The notes under the pieces are model-generated. The model saw nothing but the letters and a program-made list of their open reading frames with translations. It made no database searches and was not told the DNA's origin. A DNA stretch of 8,550 bases, from positions 1 through 8,550 of the forward strand of contig DTYU01000172.1 of NCBI GenBank assembly GCA_012961725.1. The letters run 5' to 3'. Both the position numbers and the translations under genes were made by a program. Shown piece after piece: positions 1 to 4,954 of this stretch. The stretch is from Desulfotomaculum sp. (GTDB taxonomy: Bacteria; Bacillota; Desulfotomaculia; Desulfotomaculales; Ammonificaceae). Within the stretch, counting starts at the first letter, position 1, and every line of letters starts with the position of its first letter.

Positions 1-1052
1 ATCACCGCAACCGCATCCACCGGATAGCGTCCGATGGCGGTCTCTCCGGAGAGCATCACCGCGTCCGTGCCGTCGAAGATGGCGTTGGCAACATCGCTTG
101 CCTCCGCGCGGGTGGGCCGCGGGTTATGCACCATCGACTCAAGCATCTGGGTTGCGGTGATCACCGGCTTACCCGCCGCATTGGCCTCCTCTATGATCCG
201 CTTCTGGGCAAGGGGAACCTCTTCGGTCGGTATCTCCAGGCCCAAGTCCCCCCGGGCCACCATGATACCGTCAACGACCTTCAGTATGTCGCTTAAGTTC
301 TCTAAGCCCTCCCACTTCTCAATCTTGGCAATGATCCCGATATCTGCAGCCGCTTCCTCTAAAAGACGCCGCGCCGCAATCACATCCTCCGTCTTCCGGA
401 CAAAGGAAAGAGCGATGAAGTCTGCGTTTTCTGCTATTGCGAACCTGATATCCTCCATGTCCTTCTCCGTAAGGGAGGGCAGGCTCACCCTTACACCTGG
501 CAGGTTGACCCCCTTGCGGGCGCCGACCTCGCCGCCGGTCTCCACCCGGCATAAGACGCTTTGATCCGTCGCGTCCAACACCCGCAGACTCACCAGGCCG
601 TCGGCCACAAGAATAAGGTTTCCCGGCCGAACGTCTCTGACCAAGCCGTGGTAGTTGATCGGGATACGGCGCCTCGTACCGGTCACGTTGCCGGGGATGA
701 GTTCAACCTCTTCCCCGGCCTCGAGCTGCAAAGGCCCGGTTTCAAACTCCCCCAACCGGATTCGCGGACCCCGGATATCCACCAAAACACCCAAATGCGC
801 TTCAAATCGTTCAGCAACCGAACGGAGCGTCCGTATCCTCCGGCTGTGCTCCTTCTTTGTCCCGTGGGACATATTGACCCGGGCGACGTTCATCCCGGCT
901 TTCAGCATCTCTTCGATTACGGCTGGCTCTTCGCTCGCCGGGCCGATCGTGCATACAATCTTAGTGTGCCGAACTGTTAGTGAATTCGCTGGCCAGCCAA
1001 TTCCTCTCAAAACTCCGACCTCCAACCTCCTGCCTCCGGCCTCTGTTTTCAT
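1..1052 (-). CDS. pyk: Pyruvate kinase, N-terminal ~350 residues (3' end outside window)
   Basis: Converts phosphoenolpyruvate and ADP to pyruvate and ATP, the last step of glycolysis, in the cytosol. The frame is open without frameshift from 1052 to the left edge. Visible motifs are TKIVCTIGPAS (N-terminal strand of the barrel), NVARVNMSHG, DIRGPRIRLG, the B-domain lid, IIAKIEKWEGLEN with the catalytic Lys, MVARGDLGLEIP, and ATQMLESMVHNPRPTRAE followed by FDGTDAVMLSGETA. The allosteric C-terminal domain lies outside the window. I chose ATG 1052: it overlaps the pfkA stop as ATGA and has GAGGTG at 1061-1066. This adds about 26 residues (MKTEAGGRRLEVGVLRG...) before VRHTKIV, encoded by a heptad repeat. 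The alternative is TTG at 1010, with GGAGGT at 1018-1023. No start codon exists closer to VRHTKIV. The residue matching Glu117 of rabbit muscle enzyme is Arg (codon 669-671). Identity is certain; the start is not. Confidence 0.95.
   Translation of the reverse strand, partial: MKTEAGGRRLEVGVLRGIGWPANSLTVRHTKIVCTIGPASEEPAVIEEMLKAGMNVARVNMSHGTKKEHSRRIRTLRSVAERFEAHLGVLVDIRGPRIRLGEFETGPLQLEAGEEVELIPGNVTGTRRRIPINYHGLVRDVRPGNLILVADGLVSLRVLDATDQSVLCRVETGGEVGARKGVNLPGVRVSLPSLTEKDMEDIRFAIAENADFIALSFVRKTEDVIAARRLLEEAAADIGIIAKIEKWEGLENLSDILKVVDGIMVARGDLGLEIPTEEVPLAQKRIIEEANAAGKPVITATQMLESMVHNPRPTRAEASDVANAIFDGTDAVMLSGETAIGRYPVDAVAV
982..1003. repeat. 22-bp near-perfect palindrome beside repeat A
   Basis: The arms GAATT and AATTC flank GCTGGCCAGC, with one non-pairing position on each side of that core. 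It sits between the heptad array and the first conserved pyk codons. The core CTGGCCAG (989-996) recurs at 3000-3007 beside heptad repeat B, so it may be part of the same element. It could be a protein-binding site or an RNA hairpin near the pyk start; nothing in the sequence decides this. Confidence 0.6.
1004..1045 (-). repeat. Heptad repeat array A at the pfkA/pyk junction
   Basis: On the transcribed strand six GAG triplets recur at an exact 7-nt period (GAG occupying 1041-1043, 1034-1036, 1027-1029, 1020-1022, 1013-1015, 1006-1008), as units of the type GGAGGCA, GGAGGTT, GGAGGTC. The array starts 4 bp after the pfkA stop and ends about 30 bp before the first conserved pyk codon. It is followed by a near-perfect 22-bp palindrome centred on TGGCCA. 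It stays open in the pyk frame. Related arrays lie at 3015-3117, 4367-4432 and 8481-8527. Confidence 0.8.
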
Positions 1053-2011
1053 ATCGCCAGCACCTCGGCCAACCGGTACAGTTCGACATCGATCTTTTTG
1101 CGGGATGCAAGCACCGCCGCCAAATCCTGATGTCCTAACACGCCCTCCGCCACACTGATGGCTGCACACCGCTCACCATTCATGAACAACTCCACCGCCC
1201 GCGCGCCCATAACGCTGGCCATGACCCGATCGAAGGCCGTTGGTTTACCCCCGCGCTGAATGTGCCCAAGGATCGTTATCTTTGTATCAAAACCGGTACG
1301 GGACTTAATCTCGCGCGCAACCTCGGCGGCCGAACCGGCGCCCTCGGCAACAATTATGATGCTGTGCAGCTTGCCGCGCCGGACACCGCGCAAGAGCCGC
1401 CGGCAAACGGCCTCTAAGTCGAAAGGAAACTCGGGGATCAGGATCGACTCCGCACCCCCGGCAAGACCGGCTGTAAGCGCAATAAATCCGGAATTGCCAC
1501 CCATTACCTCCACCACGAAGGTCCGCTCGTGGGAGGTGGCCGTATCCCGGATCTTGTTTATGGCGTCAACCACGTTGTTTACGGCGGTATCGAAACCGAT
1601 GGCGTAGTCCGTCCCCGGAATGTCATTGTCTATCGTTGCCGGTATGCACGCAACGGGTAGTCCGGTCTCTTTGTGAAAGGTCAGCGCCCCTCTAAAAGAG
1701 CCGTCACCGCCCACCACCACCAAAGACTCGATACCGCTGCGCTGGATGGTGGCGAAGGCTTGCGCCCTTCCCTCGGAAGCGAGGAACTCCTCGGAACGCG
1801 CGGTTAGCAGAACCGTGCCGCCCGTTTGAATTACATCTGCCACCGACCCGAGACTGAACGGTTCGATATCCCCCTCGATCAAACCGGCAAACCCCCGCCT
1901 GATCCCTAAAACCTCATACCCGTGATAAAGCCCCTTGCGCACCACCGCCCGGATAGCAGCGTTCATGCCCGGCGCGTCACCGCCGCTGGTTAATACGCCA
2001 ATCCGGCGCAA
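1049..2011 (-). CDS. pfkA: ATP-dependent 6-phosphofructokinase
   Basis: Phosphorylates fructose 6-phosphate to fructose 1,6-bisphosphate with ATP, the committed step of glycolysis; normally an allosteric cytosolic tetramer. The product is 320 residues, the usual length for bacterial PfkA. Visible are SGGDAPGMNA (residues 9-18), Arg72, GGDGS (101-105; Gly104 rather than the Asp of PPi-dependent enzymes points to ATP), PATIDND (124-130; Asp128 corresponds to the E. coli catalytic base Asp127), SHERT (160-164), EGAG from Glu223 and GHIQRGG (249-255). The loop EVMGGNSG has Gly172 where the E. coli and Bacillus enzymes have Arg; eukaryotic enzymes also have MGG there. Start: TTG 2011, preceded by GAGGGGTGATC, close to the full complement of the 16S rRNA 3' end. 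The frame extends upstream, but that part lies inside accA. It begins 4 nt after the accA stop, suggesting coupled translation. Confidence 0.96.
   Translation of the reverse strand: MRRIGVLTSGGDAPGMNAAIRAVVRKGLYHGYEVLGIRRGFAGLIEGDIEPFSLGSVADVIQTGGTVLLTARSEEFLASEGRAQAFATIQRSGIESLVVVGGDGSFRGALTFHKETGLPVACIPATIDNDIPGTDYAIGFDTAVNNVVDAINKIRDTATSHERTFVVEVMGGNSGFIALTAGLAGGAESILIPEFPFDLEAVCRRLLRGVRRGKLHSIIIVAEGAGSAAEVAREIKSRTGFDTKITILGHIQRGGKPTAFDRVMASVMGARAVELFMNGERCAAISVAEGVLGHQDLAAVLASRKKIDVELYRLAEVLAI
1061..1066 (-). promoter_or_regulatory. Candidate ribosome binding site for pyk ATG 1052
   Basis: GAGGTG lies inside the last pfkA codons, 8 nt before an ATG that overlaps the pfkA stop codon (ATATGA). 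This favours translational coupling of pyk to pfkA. The competing site is GGAGGT at 1018-1023, 7 nt before TTG 1010; it belongs to the heptad repeat, whose units all resemble SD sequences, so its match may be accidental. Confidence 0.5.
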
Positions 2012-2013
2012 CA

Positions 2014-2024
2014 GATCACCCCTC
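2014..2024 (-). promoter_or_regulatory. Ribosome binding site that fixes the pfkA TTG start
   Basis: GAGGGGTGATC matches the anti-SD complement GGAGGTGATC almost throughout and overlaps the accA stop codon (TGA 2016-2018). It lies 2 nt before TTG 2011, with its GGGG core about 8 nt upstream, the normal distance. The homologous protein start (MRRIGVLTSGG) agrees. Confidence 0.75.
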
Positions 2025-2969
2025 GAGGCGTCCCATCTCCCGCAGCTTTGCGTACCGCCTTTGCACCAATTCACCGGGAGGCAGGTCCTTAAGCGCCGCA
2101 AGCTGCCGGGCAAGCGCCTCCCGTAACAGATTTCCCGCGGTTTCAGGATCCCGGTGGGCCCCGCCTAAGGGCTCGGGGACCACCTCATCTATGATCCCTA
2201 AGGAAAGCAGGTCTTGAGCCGTAAGTTTCAGCGCCTCGGCGGCCTCCCGCGCCCGGGAAGCATCCTTCCAGAGAATACTGGCGCATCCCTCGGGCGAGAT
2301 GACGGAAAATATTGAATGCTCCTGCATCAGAATTCTGTCTCCCACCCCTAAGGCCAGCGCGCCGCCGCTTCCTCCCTCGCCGATCACTACTACTATTATT
2401 GGTACCCGGAGCGCGCTCATACGCAGTAAATTTTGTGCGATCGCCTGACTCTGCCCGCGTTCCTCTGCGCCGATACCGCAATGCGCTCCGGGAGTATCAA
2501 TAAGGCTTATCACCGGCCGTCCAAACTTCTCCGCCTGGAGCATCAGCCTTAAGGCCTTACGCAAGCCCTCCGGGTGCGCCATGCCGAAGTTGCGGCTCAG
2601 ATTTGTCATTGTATCCCGCCCCTTAAGGTGCCCCACTACGGTGACCGCTTGGCCGTCAAATCGCCCGATCCCGCCGAGTACTGCCGGATCATCCCCGTAT
2701 GAGCGGTCCCCGTGCAGTTCAACAAAGTCCTGGAAAAGCATCCTGACGTAGTCTTCTGTGCCCGGGCGGTCCGGGTGACGGGCAAGCTGCACCTTTTGAG
2801 CAGGTGTAAGGTGCTCAAAAATTGAACGCTTCAGCTCATTGGCGCGTCTGCTTAGATTTTCGATCTCATCGGAAAGATCAAGCTCCCTCTCCCGGCTGAA
2901 AGACGTAAGCTCGACAATCTTATTCTCCAACTCGACGAAAGGCCGCTCAAAATCCAGAACTGTCGGCAA
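2016..2969 (-). CDS. accA: Acetyl-CoA carboxylase carboxyltransferase, alpha subunit
   Basis: With AccD it forms the carboxyltransferase that moves the carboxyl group from biotin on AccB to acetyl-CoA, giving malonyl-CoA for fatty-acid synthesis. The 317 residues match the E. coli protein (319). Seen are an N-terminal helical region with the usual FE and LE patterns (1-60), LHGDRSYGDDPA (85-96), the crotonase-fold core DTPGAHCGIGAEERGQSQ (158-175), GEGGSGGALALGVGD (197-211) forming the oxyanion/CoA site, and SPEGCASILWKD (225-236). His163-Cys164 stand where many homologues have Tyr-Pro. Start: TTG 2969 with AAGGGAGGG at 2977-2985, 7 nt upstream; MPTVLDFERP fits the family start. In many Firmicutes accD and accA are nearly adjacent; here 169 bp holding repeat B separate them. 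Confidence 0.97.
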   Translation of the reverse strand: MPTVLDFERPFVELENKIVELTSFSRERELDLSDEIENLSRRANELKRSIFEHLTPAQKVQLARHPDRPGTEDYVRMLFQDFVELHGDRSYGDDPAVLGGIGRFDGQAVTVVGHLKGRDTMTNLSRNFGMAHPEGLRKALRLMLQAEKFGRPVISLIDTPGAHCGIGAEERGQSQAIAQNLLRMSALRVPIIVVVIGEGGSGGALALGVGDRILMQEHSIFSVISPEGCASILWKDASRAREAAEALKLTAQDLLSLGIIDEVVPEPLGGAHRDPETAGNLLREALARQLAALKDLPPGELVQRRYAKLREMGRLEG

Positions 2970-2999
2970 GATCTTTCCCTCCCTTCACTATTTCATTTG

Positions 3000-3117
3000 C
3001 TGGCCAGTTTGGGGGTTAGAGGCAGGAAGTCAGAAGTCAGACCCATGAAAGGAATTCGGCTTCGCGCGAATCCCTGTCTCATAATCTAACCTCCAACCTC
3101 CGGCTTCCAACTTCCAA
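3000..3117. repeat. Heptad inverted repeat B in the accD-accA gap
   Basis: The left arm 3015-3042 shows GAG or GAA (last unit GAC) at 3019, 3026, 3033 and 3040 on the plus strand. The right arm 3086-3117 shows CTC or TTC at 3091, 3098, 3105 and 3112, so the period is exactly 7 in both and the arms are inverted (units such as GGAAGTT and GGAGGTT on the minus strand). GGAAGTTGGAAG of one arm matches GGAAGTCAGAAG of the other at 10 of 12 positions. The centre carries a smaller hairpin, GGAATTCG (3051-3058) with CGAATCCC (3067-3074), one G-U pair and an 8-nt loop. CTGGCCAG at 3000-3007 flanks it. No U tract follows, so a terminator is not supported. Confidence 0.75.
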
Positions 3118-3138
3118 GAGGGTATGCTCAGGAAGGAC

Positions 3139-4002
3139 TCATGAATTCGAAACGTTTTCACTTTCACACCCGTGCAGCATAAGAATGCGCGCCAGGGTCT
3201 CACGCATCCTACTCCGCGGTACGACGAGGTCGATCATTCCGTGCTGCTGGAGAAACTCCGCCCTTTGAAAGCCGTCCGGAAGCTTCTGTCTAATGGTCTG
3301 CTCGATCACCCGCGGACCCGTGAAGCCAATAAGCGCTCCGGGTTCGGCTAAGATGATGTCCCCTAACATGGCAAAGCTGGCGCTCACGCCGCCGGTGGTT
3401 GGGTCGGTCAGCACCGAAACATAAAGCAATCCGGCGTCGTCAAGCAGTTTTACCGCTGCCGCGGTCTTGGCCATCTGCACCAGCGCGACCATTCCCTCCT
3501 GCATTCTGGCACCGCCGGACGCCACAAAAACAACGAGCGGCAAACGCCTCTCAACCGCCTTTTCCACCGCCCGCACGAATTTTTCGCCGACTGCGGCTCC
3601 CATGCTCGCCATAATGAAGCGGGGATCCATCACACAGATGACAATCCTGCATCCCAAGATGCTGCCCTCTCCGCTTACCATGGCTTCGCTCAACCCGGTT
3701 GTCTGCCGGGCTTCAGTCAGCTTCTCGGGGTAACCCGGGAAGTCCAAGGGGTTATCTGCCACCAGGTTTGCGTCGTCTTCCACGAAGCTGCCGTCATCAA
3801 GGGTGAAACTCAACCTTTCCGCGGCACTAAGGCGGAAATGGTACTCGCATTTCCGGCAGACTTTAAGATTTTTGGCGATATCTTTATTGTAAAGAATCTC
3901 CCCGCATTGCGGGCACTTAACCCATAGCCCTTCCGGAATCTCCTTCTTTTCATCCCGGTGTACGGTAACGTATTTCGGTTTCTTGAAAAGGTCTAAGACC
4001 AA
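3139..4002 (-). CDS. accD: Acetyl-CoA carboxylase carboxyltransferase, beta subunit
   Basis: Partner of AccA in the carboxyltransferase half of bacterial acetyl-CoA carboxylase. The 287 residues are in the family range. It has the N-terminal four-cysteine zinc ribbon (Cys30, Cys33, Cys49, Cys52; CPQC ... CRKC), which in E. coli binds RNA and DNA, then the crotonase-fold domain with VASGGARMQEG (about 160-170), DPTTGGVSASFA (about 200-212), and EPGALIGFTGPRVIEQT (about 221-237). Start: TTG 4002 with GGAAGGGAGAGGG at 4007-4019; the product start MVLDLFKKPKYV matches the usual MLKDLFKKPKY type. It lies 37 bp after the small gene, so the two are probably cotranscribed. Downstream, accA follows after repeat B. 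Confidence 0.97.
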   Translation of the reverse strand: MVLDLFKKPKYVTVHRDEKKEIPEGLWVKCPQCGEILYNKDIAKNLKVCRKCEYHFRLSAAERLSFTLDDGSFVEDDANLVADNPLDFPGYPEKLTEARQTTGLSEAMVSGEGSILGCRIVICVMDPRFIMASMGAAVGEKFVRAVEKAVERRLPLVVFVASGGARMQEGMVALVQMAKTAAAVKLLDDAGLLYVSVLTDPTTGGVSASFAMLGDIILAEPGALIGFTGPRVIEQTIRQKLPDGFQRAEFLQQHGMIDLVVPRSRMRETLARILMLHGCESENVSNS

Positions 4003-4039
4003 GAAACCCTCTCCCTTCCACCCCTGCCTGCCGCAAAGG

Positions 4040-4228
4040 TCAGTACGAGCCTAACAGCTCAAGTGCCTCCTCGACCTCGGCCCCCGGCACCAGGACCTCG
4101 TAGGCCTGGTTTTCGTTGCCCCCGGCACCAACCGTGTGCAGCTTAACTAACAAGCCTTCCCTGACAAGCAAATCCCTGATTTTCTCAGCCTCTTTTTGAC
4201 TGGGGGCTACATAGACCACGGTCCACAC
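4040..4228 (-). CDS. Small protein of unknown function (62 aa) upstream of accD
   Basis: The product begins MWTVVYVAPSQKEAEKI and ends EVEEALELLGSY. The pattern is strand (WTVVYVA), helix (SQKEAEKIRDLLVREG), strand (LLVKLHTVG), strand (AYEVLVP), helix (EVEEALELL), i.e. a beta-alpha-beta-beta-alpha fold of the ferredoxin-like kind. It resembles the DUF2007-type 'putative signal transducing protein' group from memory only. No signal peptide or membrane segment is seen. Start: GTG 4228 with GGGGGG at 4235-4240, 6 nt upstream. The frame runs open further up to GTG 4318, but that part (MRSRTQPADEAV...) has low-complexity, arginine/proline-rich composition and no SD, so I leave it out. The 37-bp gap to accD suggests one transcript. 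Function unknown; being real is likely given the fold pattern and RBS. Confidence 0.7.
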   Translation of the reverse strand: MWTVVYVAPSQKEAEKIRDLLVREGLLVKLHTVGAGGNENQAYEVLVPGAEVEEALELLGSY

Positions 4229-4366
4229 AAGGGTCCCCCCTGGAAATAGTAGTTCTATCGCAGGGCGCGGCGATAAGCTTCGCACAGCTTCGTCAGCCGG
4301 CTGGGTCCGGCTCCTCACGTATGTCCATATACGCTCCGGCCAATATCGGAAATCAGATGCAGGATG

Positions 4367-4432
4367 TTAGAGGTCGGAACCTGGTGGTTTTTTTGTTTTT
4401 CTGACCTCCGACTTCTGGCCTCTGACCTCTGA
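4367..4432. repeat. Heptad inverted repeat C upstream of the accD group
   Basis: The left arm TTAGAGGTCGGA (4367-4378) is matched in inverse by TCTGACCTCTGA (4421-4432) at 10 of 12 positions. The right arm has CTC or TTC at 4399, 4406, 4413, 4420 and 4427, an exact 7-nt period. The centre 4380-4403 (CCTGGTGG, a long T run, then TTCTG) closely resembles 8481-8501 in front of dnaE. On the minus strand the T run is an A run, so it is not a terminator for the genes here; on the plus strand a T run does occur but without a stem directly before it. Confidence 0.75.
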
Positions 4433-4479
4433 ATTTGCTCGCTTTTCACCGCGTTCCATCTATGTTCTATTACGACATC

Positions 4480-4494
4480 TAAGCAACATGCTTA
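4480..4494. promoter_or_regulatory. 15-bp palindrome, possible operator
   Basis: TAAGCA and TGCTTA are perfect 6-bp arms around a 3-bp centre (ACA on the plus strand). The spacing of a half-turn dimer site and its position in the gap upstream of the accD group are compatible with a regulator site, but no known operator was recognised. Confidence 0.3.
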
Positions 4495-4511
4495 TGGGGC
4501 CATATTTTCAT

Positions 4512-4539
4512 TCACGGCGGCGAGGGTGAACCGCCGTGA
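4512..4539. other. Strong hairpin downstream of mtrB, no U tract
   Basis: TCACGGCGG (4512-4520) and CCGCCGTGA (4531-4539) form a perfect 9-bp stem with a 10-nt loop, 41 nt after the mtrB stop. On the minus strand it is followed by ATGAAAATATG and on the plus strand by TATCCCCC, so it lacks the U run of an intrinsic terminator. It could stabilise or end the mtrB transcript by another route, or be a protein-binding palindrome. Confidence 0.45.
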
Positions 4540-4579
4540 TATCCCCCTTGCAAAATAGTTCTTCTTTCATGGGCGCCGC

Positions 4580-4807
4580 TCATTCGGTAAGGATTCGTCC
4601 GTGCTTTGTGAGAATCTCGGCCTTCCCCCGTACCTTGATCGCCGAAGTGTGCTCTGTAAACTGGGCGATCATTACTTCGCCCTTATCCAATTTCTCGGTA
4701 TGATGAAACTTGGTATCCCTGCCGCGCGTCAGCCCCATAATCGTCACGCCGTTTTCCATCGCTTTTATCACGACGTAATCGGCAGTAATCCATTCGTAGC
4801 CTGGCAT
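4580..4807 (-). CDS. mtrB: trp RNA-binding attenuation protein (TRAP)
   Basis: TRAP forms an 11-subunit ring that binds L-tryptophan between subunits and then wraps RNA with (G/U)AG repeats, ending transcription of trp operon leaders or blocking translation in Bacillus. The 75-residue product aligns over its whole core with B. subtilis TRAP (75 residues), offset by two: VVIKAMENGV, GLTRGRDTKFHH, EKLDKGEVMIAQF and TEHTSAIKVRG. RNA-binding Lys39, Lys58 and Arg60 (Lys37, Lys56, Arg58 in Bacillus) and the tryptophan-pocket residues Thr27, Thr32, Gln49, Thr51 and Ser55 are kept; Bacillus Thr28 is Arg30. The N-terminus contains a Trp (residue 6). Start: ATG 4807 with AGGAGG at 4815-4820, 7 nt upstream. 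The frame is open back to an ATG at 4882, but the promoter lies in that stretch. In Bacillus it pairs with the folate gene mtrA; here it stands between dnaE and the acc genes. No trp gene or anti-TRAP is in the window. Confidence 0.95.
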   Translation of the reverse strand: MPGYEWITADYVVIKAMENGVTIMGLTRGRDTKFHHTEKLDKGEVMIAQFTEHTSAIKVRGKAEILTKHGRILTE

Positions 4808-4834
4808 ATGGCTGCCTCCTGTCTTCTGGCAAGT

Positions 4835-4863
4835 ATGATAGCACATCCGGAACCAAAGGGCAA
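4835..4863 (-). promoter_or_regulatory. Sigma-A-type promoter for mtrB
   Basis: -35 TTGCCC (4858-4863), 17-bp spacer, -10 TATCAT (4835-4840), with TG two bases before the -10 element (extended -10). The match is 4/6 and 5/6 to consensus. Transcription would begin near 4828, giving a leader of only about 20 nt that carries the AGGAGG site, with no room for attenuation. Confidence 0.65.
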
Positions 4864-4916
4864 GTTTCCCGTCGCGGGGCATTCAAACCTCCCCGCAGGC
4901 TGAACAGGCCCTGCCG

Positions 4917-4937
4917 GCCGCTTTCGAAGAAACCGGC
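4917..4937. other. Hairpin just after the dnaE stop
   Basis: GCCGCTTTC (4917-4925) and GAAACCGGC (4929-4937) pair with one mismatch around a 3-nt loop, 17 bp beyond the dnaE stop codon. No T run follows on the minus strand, so it is not a standard intrinsic terminator; whether dnaE transcription ends before mtrB is unclear. Confidence 0.3.
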
Positions 4938-4954
4938 GAGGCCGTGACCGGGGT

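Larger units (their letters stand above)
4229..4579. other. 351-bp intergenic region between mtrB and the acc genes
   Basis: No gene is supported here. Reading in the transcription direction it contains a hairpin without U tract (4511-4539), a 15-bp palindrome (4480-4494), the heptad inverted repeat C (4367-4432), and a stretch with small direct repeats (AGCCGG twice and GAAGCT twice at about 4270-4312). A promoter for the accD group should lie here or upstream, but no convincing -35/-10 pair was found. TTGCTT (4481-4486) could be a weak -35, but nothing better than TAGATG follows at the right distance. No T-box or FapR-like site was recognised. Confidence 0.6.

Noticed and set aside
34..564. 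Long plus-strand open frame of 176 codons
   Set aside because: It lies antisense to pyk, whose frame is intact and conserved here. The product is Ser/Arg/Pro-rich with no family motif.
2012..2113. Longer pfkA start at 2113
   Set aside because: It would overlap 98 bp of accA. The SD and homology place the start at TTG 2011.
4380..4403. T run as an intrinsic terminator for the genes here
   Set aside because: The T run is on the plus strand, while all genes are on the minus strand, and no stem directly precedes it.
4381..4432. Heptad arrays as canonical TRAP-binding leaders
   Set aside because: Spacers are 4 nt rather than 2 to 3, GAG is often replaced by GAA, and no trp gene follows. Kept only as a speculative finding.
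4808..4882. Longer mtrB start at ATG 4882
   Set aside because: The -35/-10 promoter and the SD lie within this stretch, and TRAP homologues start near the 4807 position.
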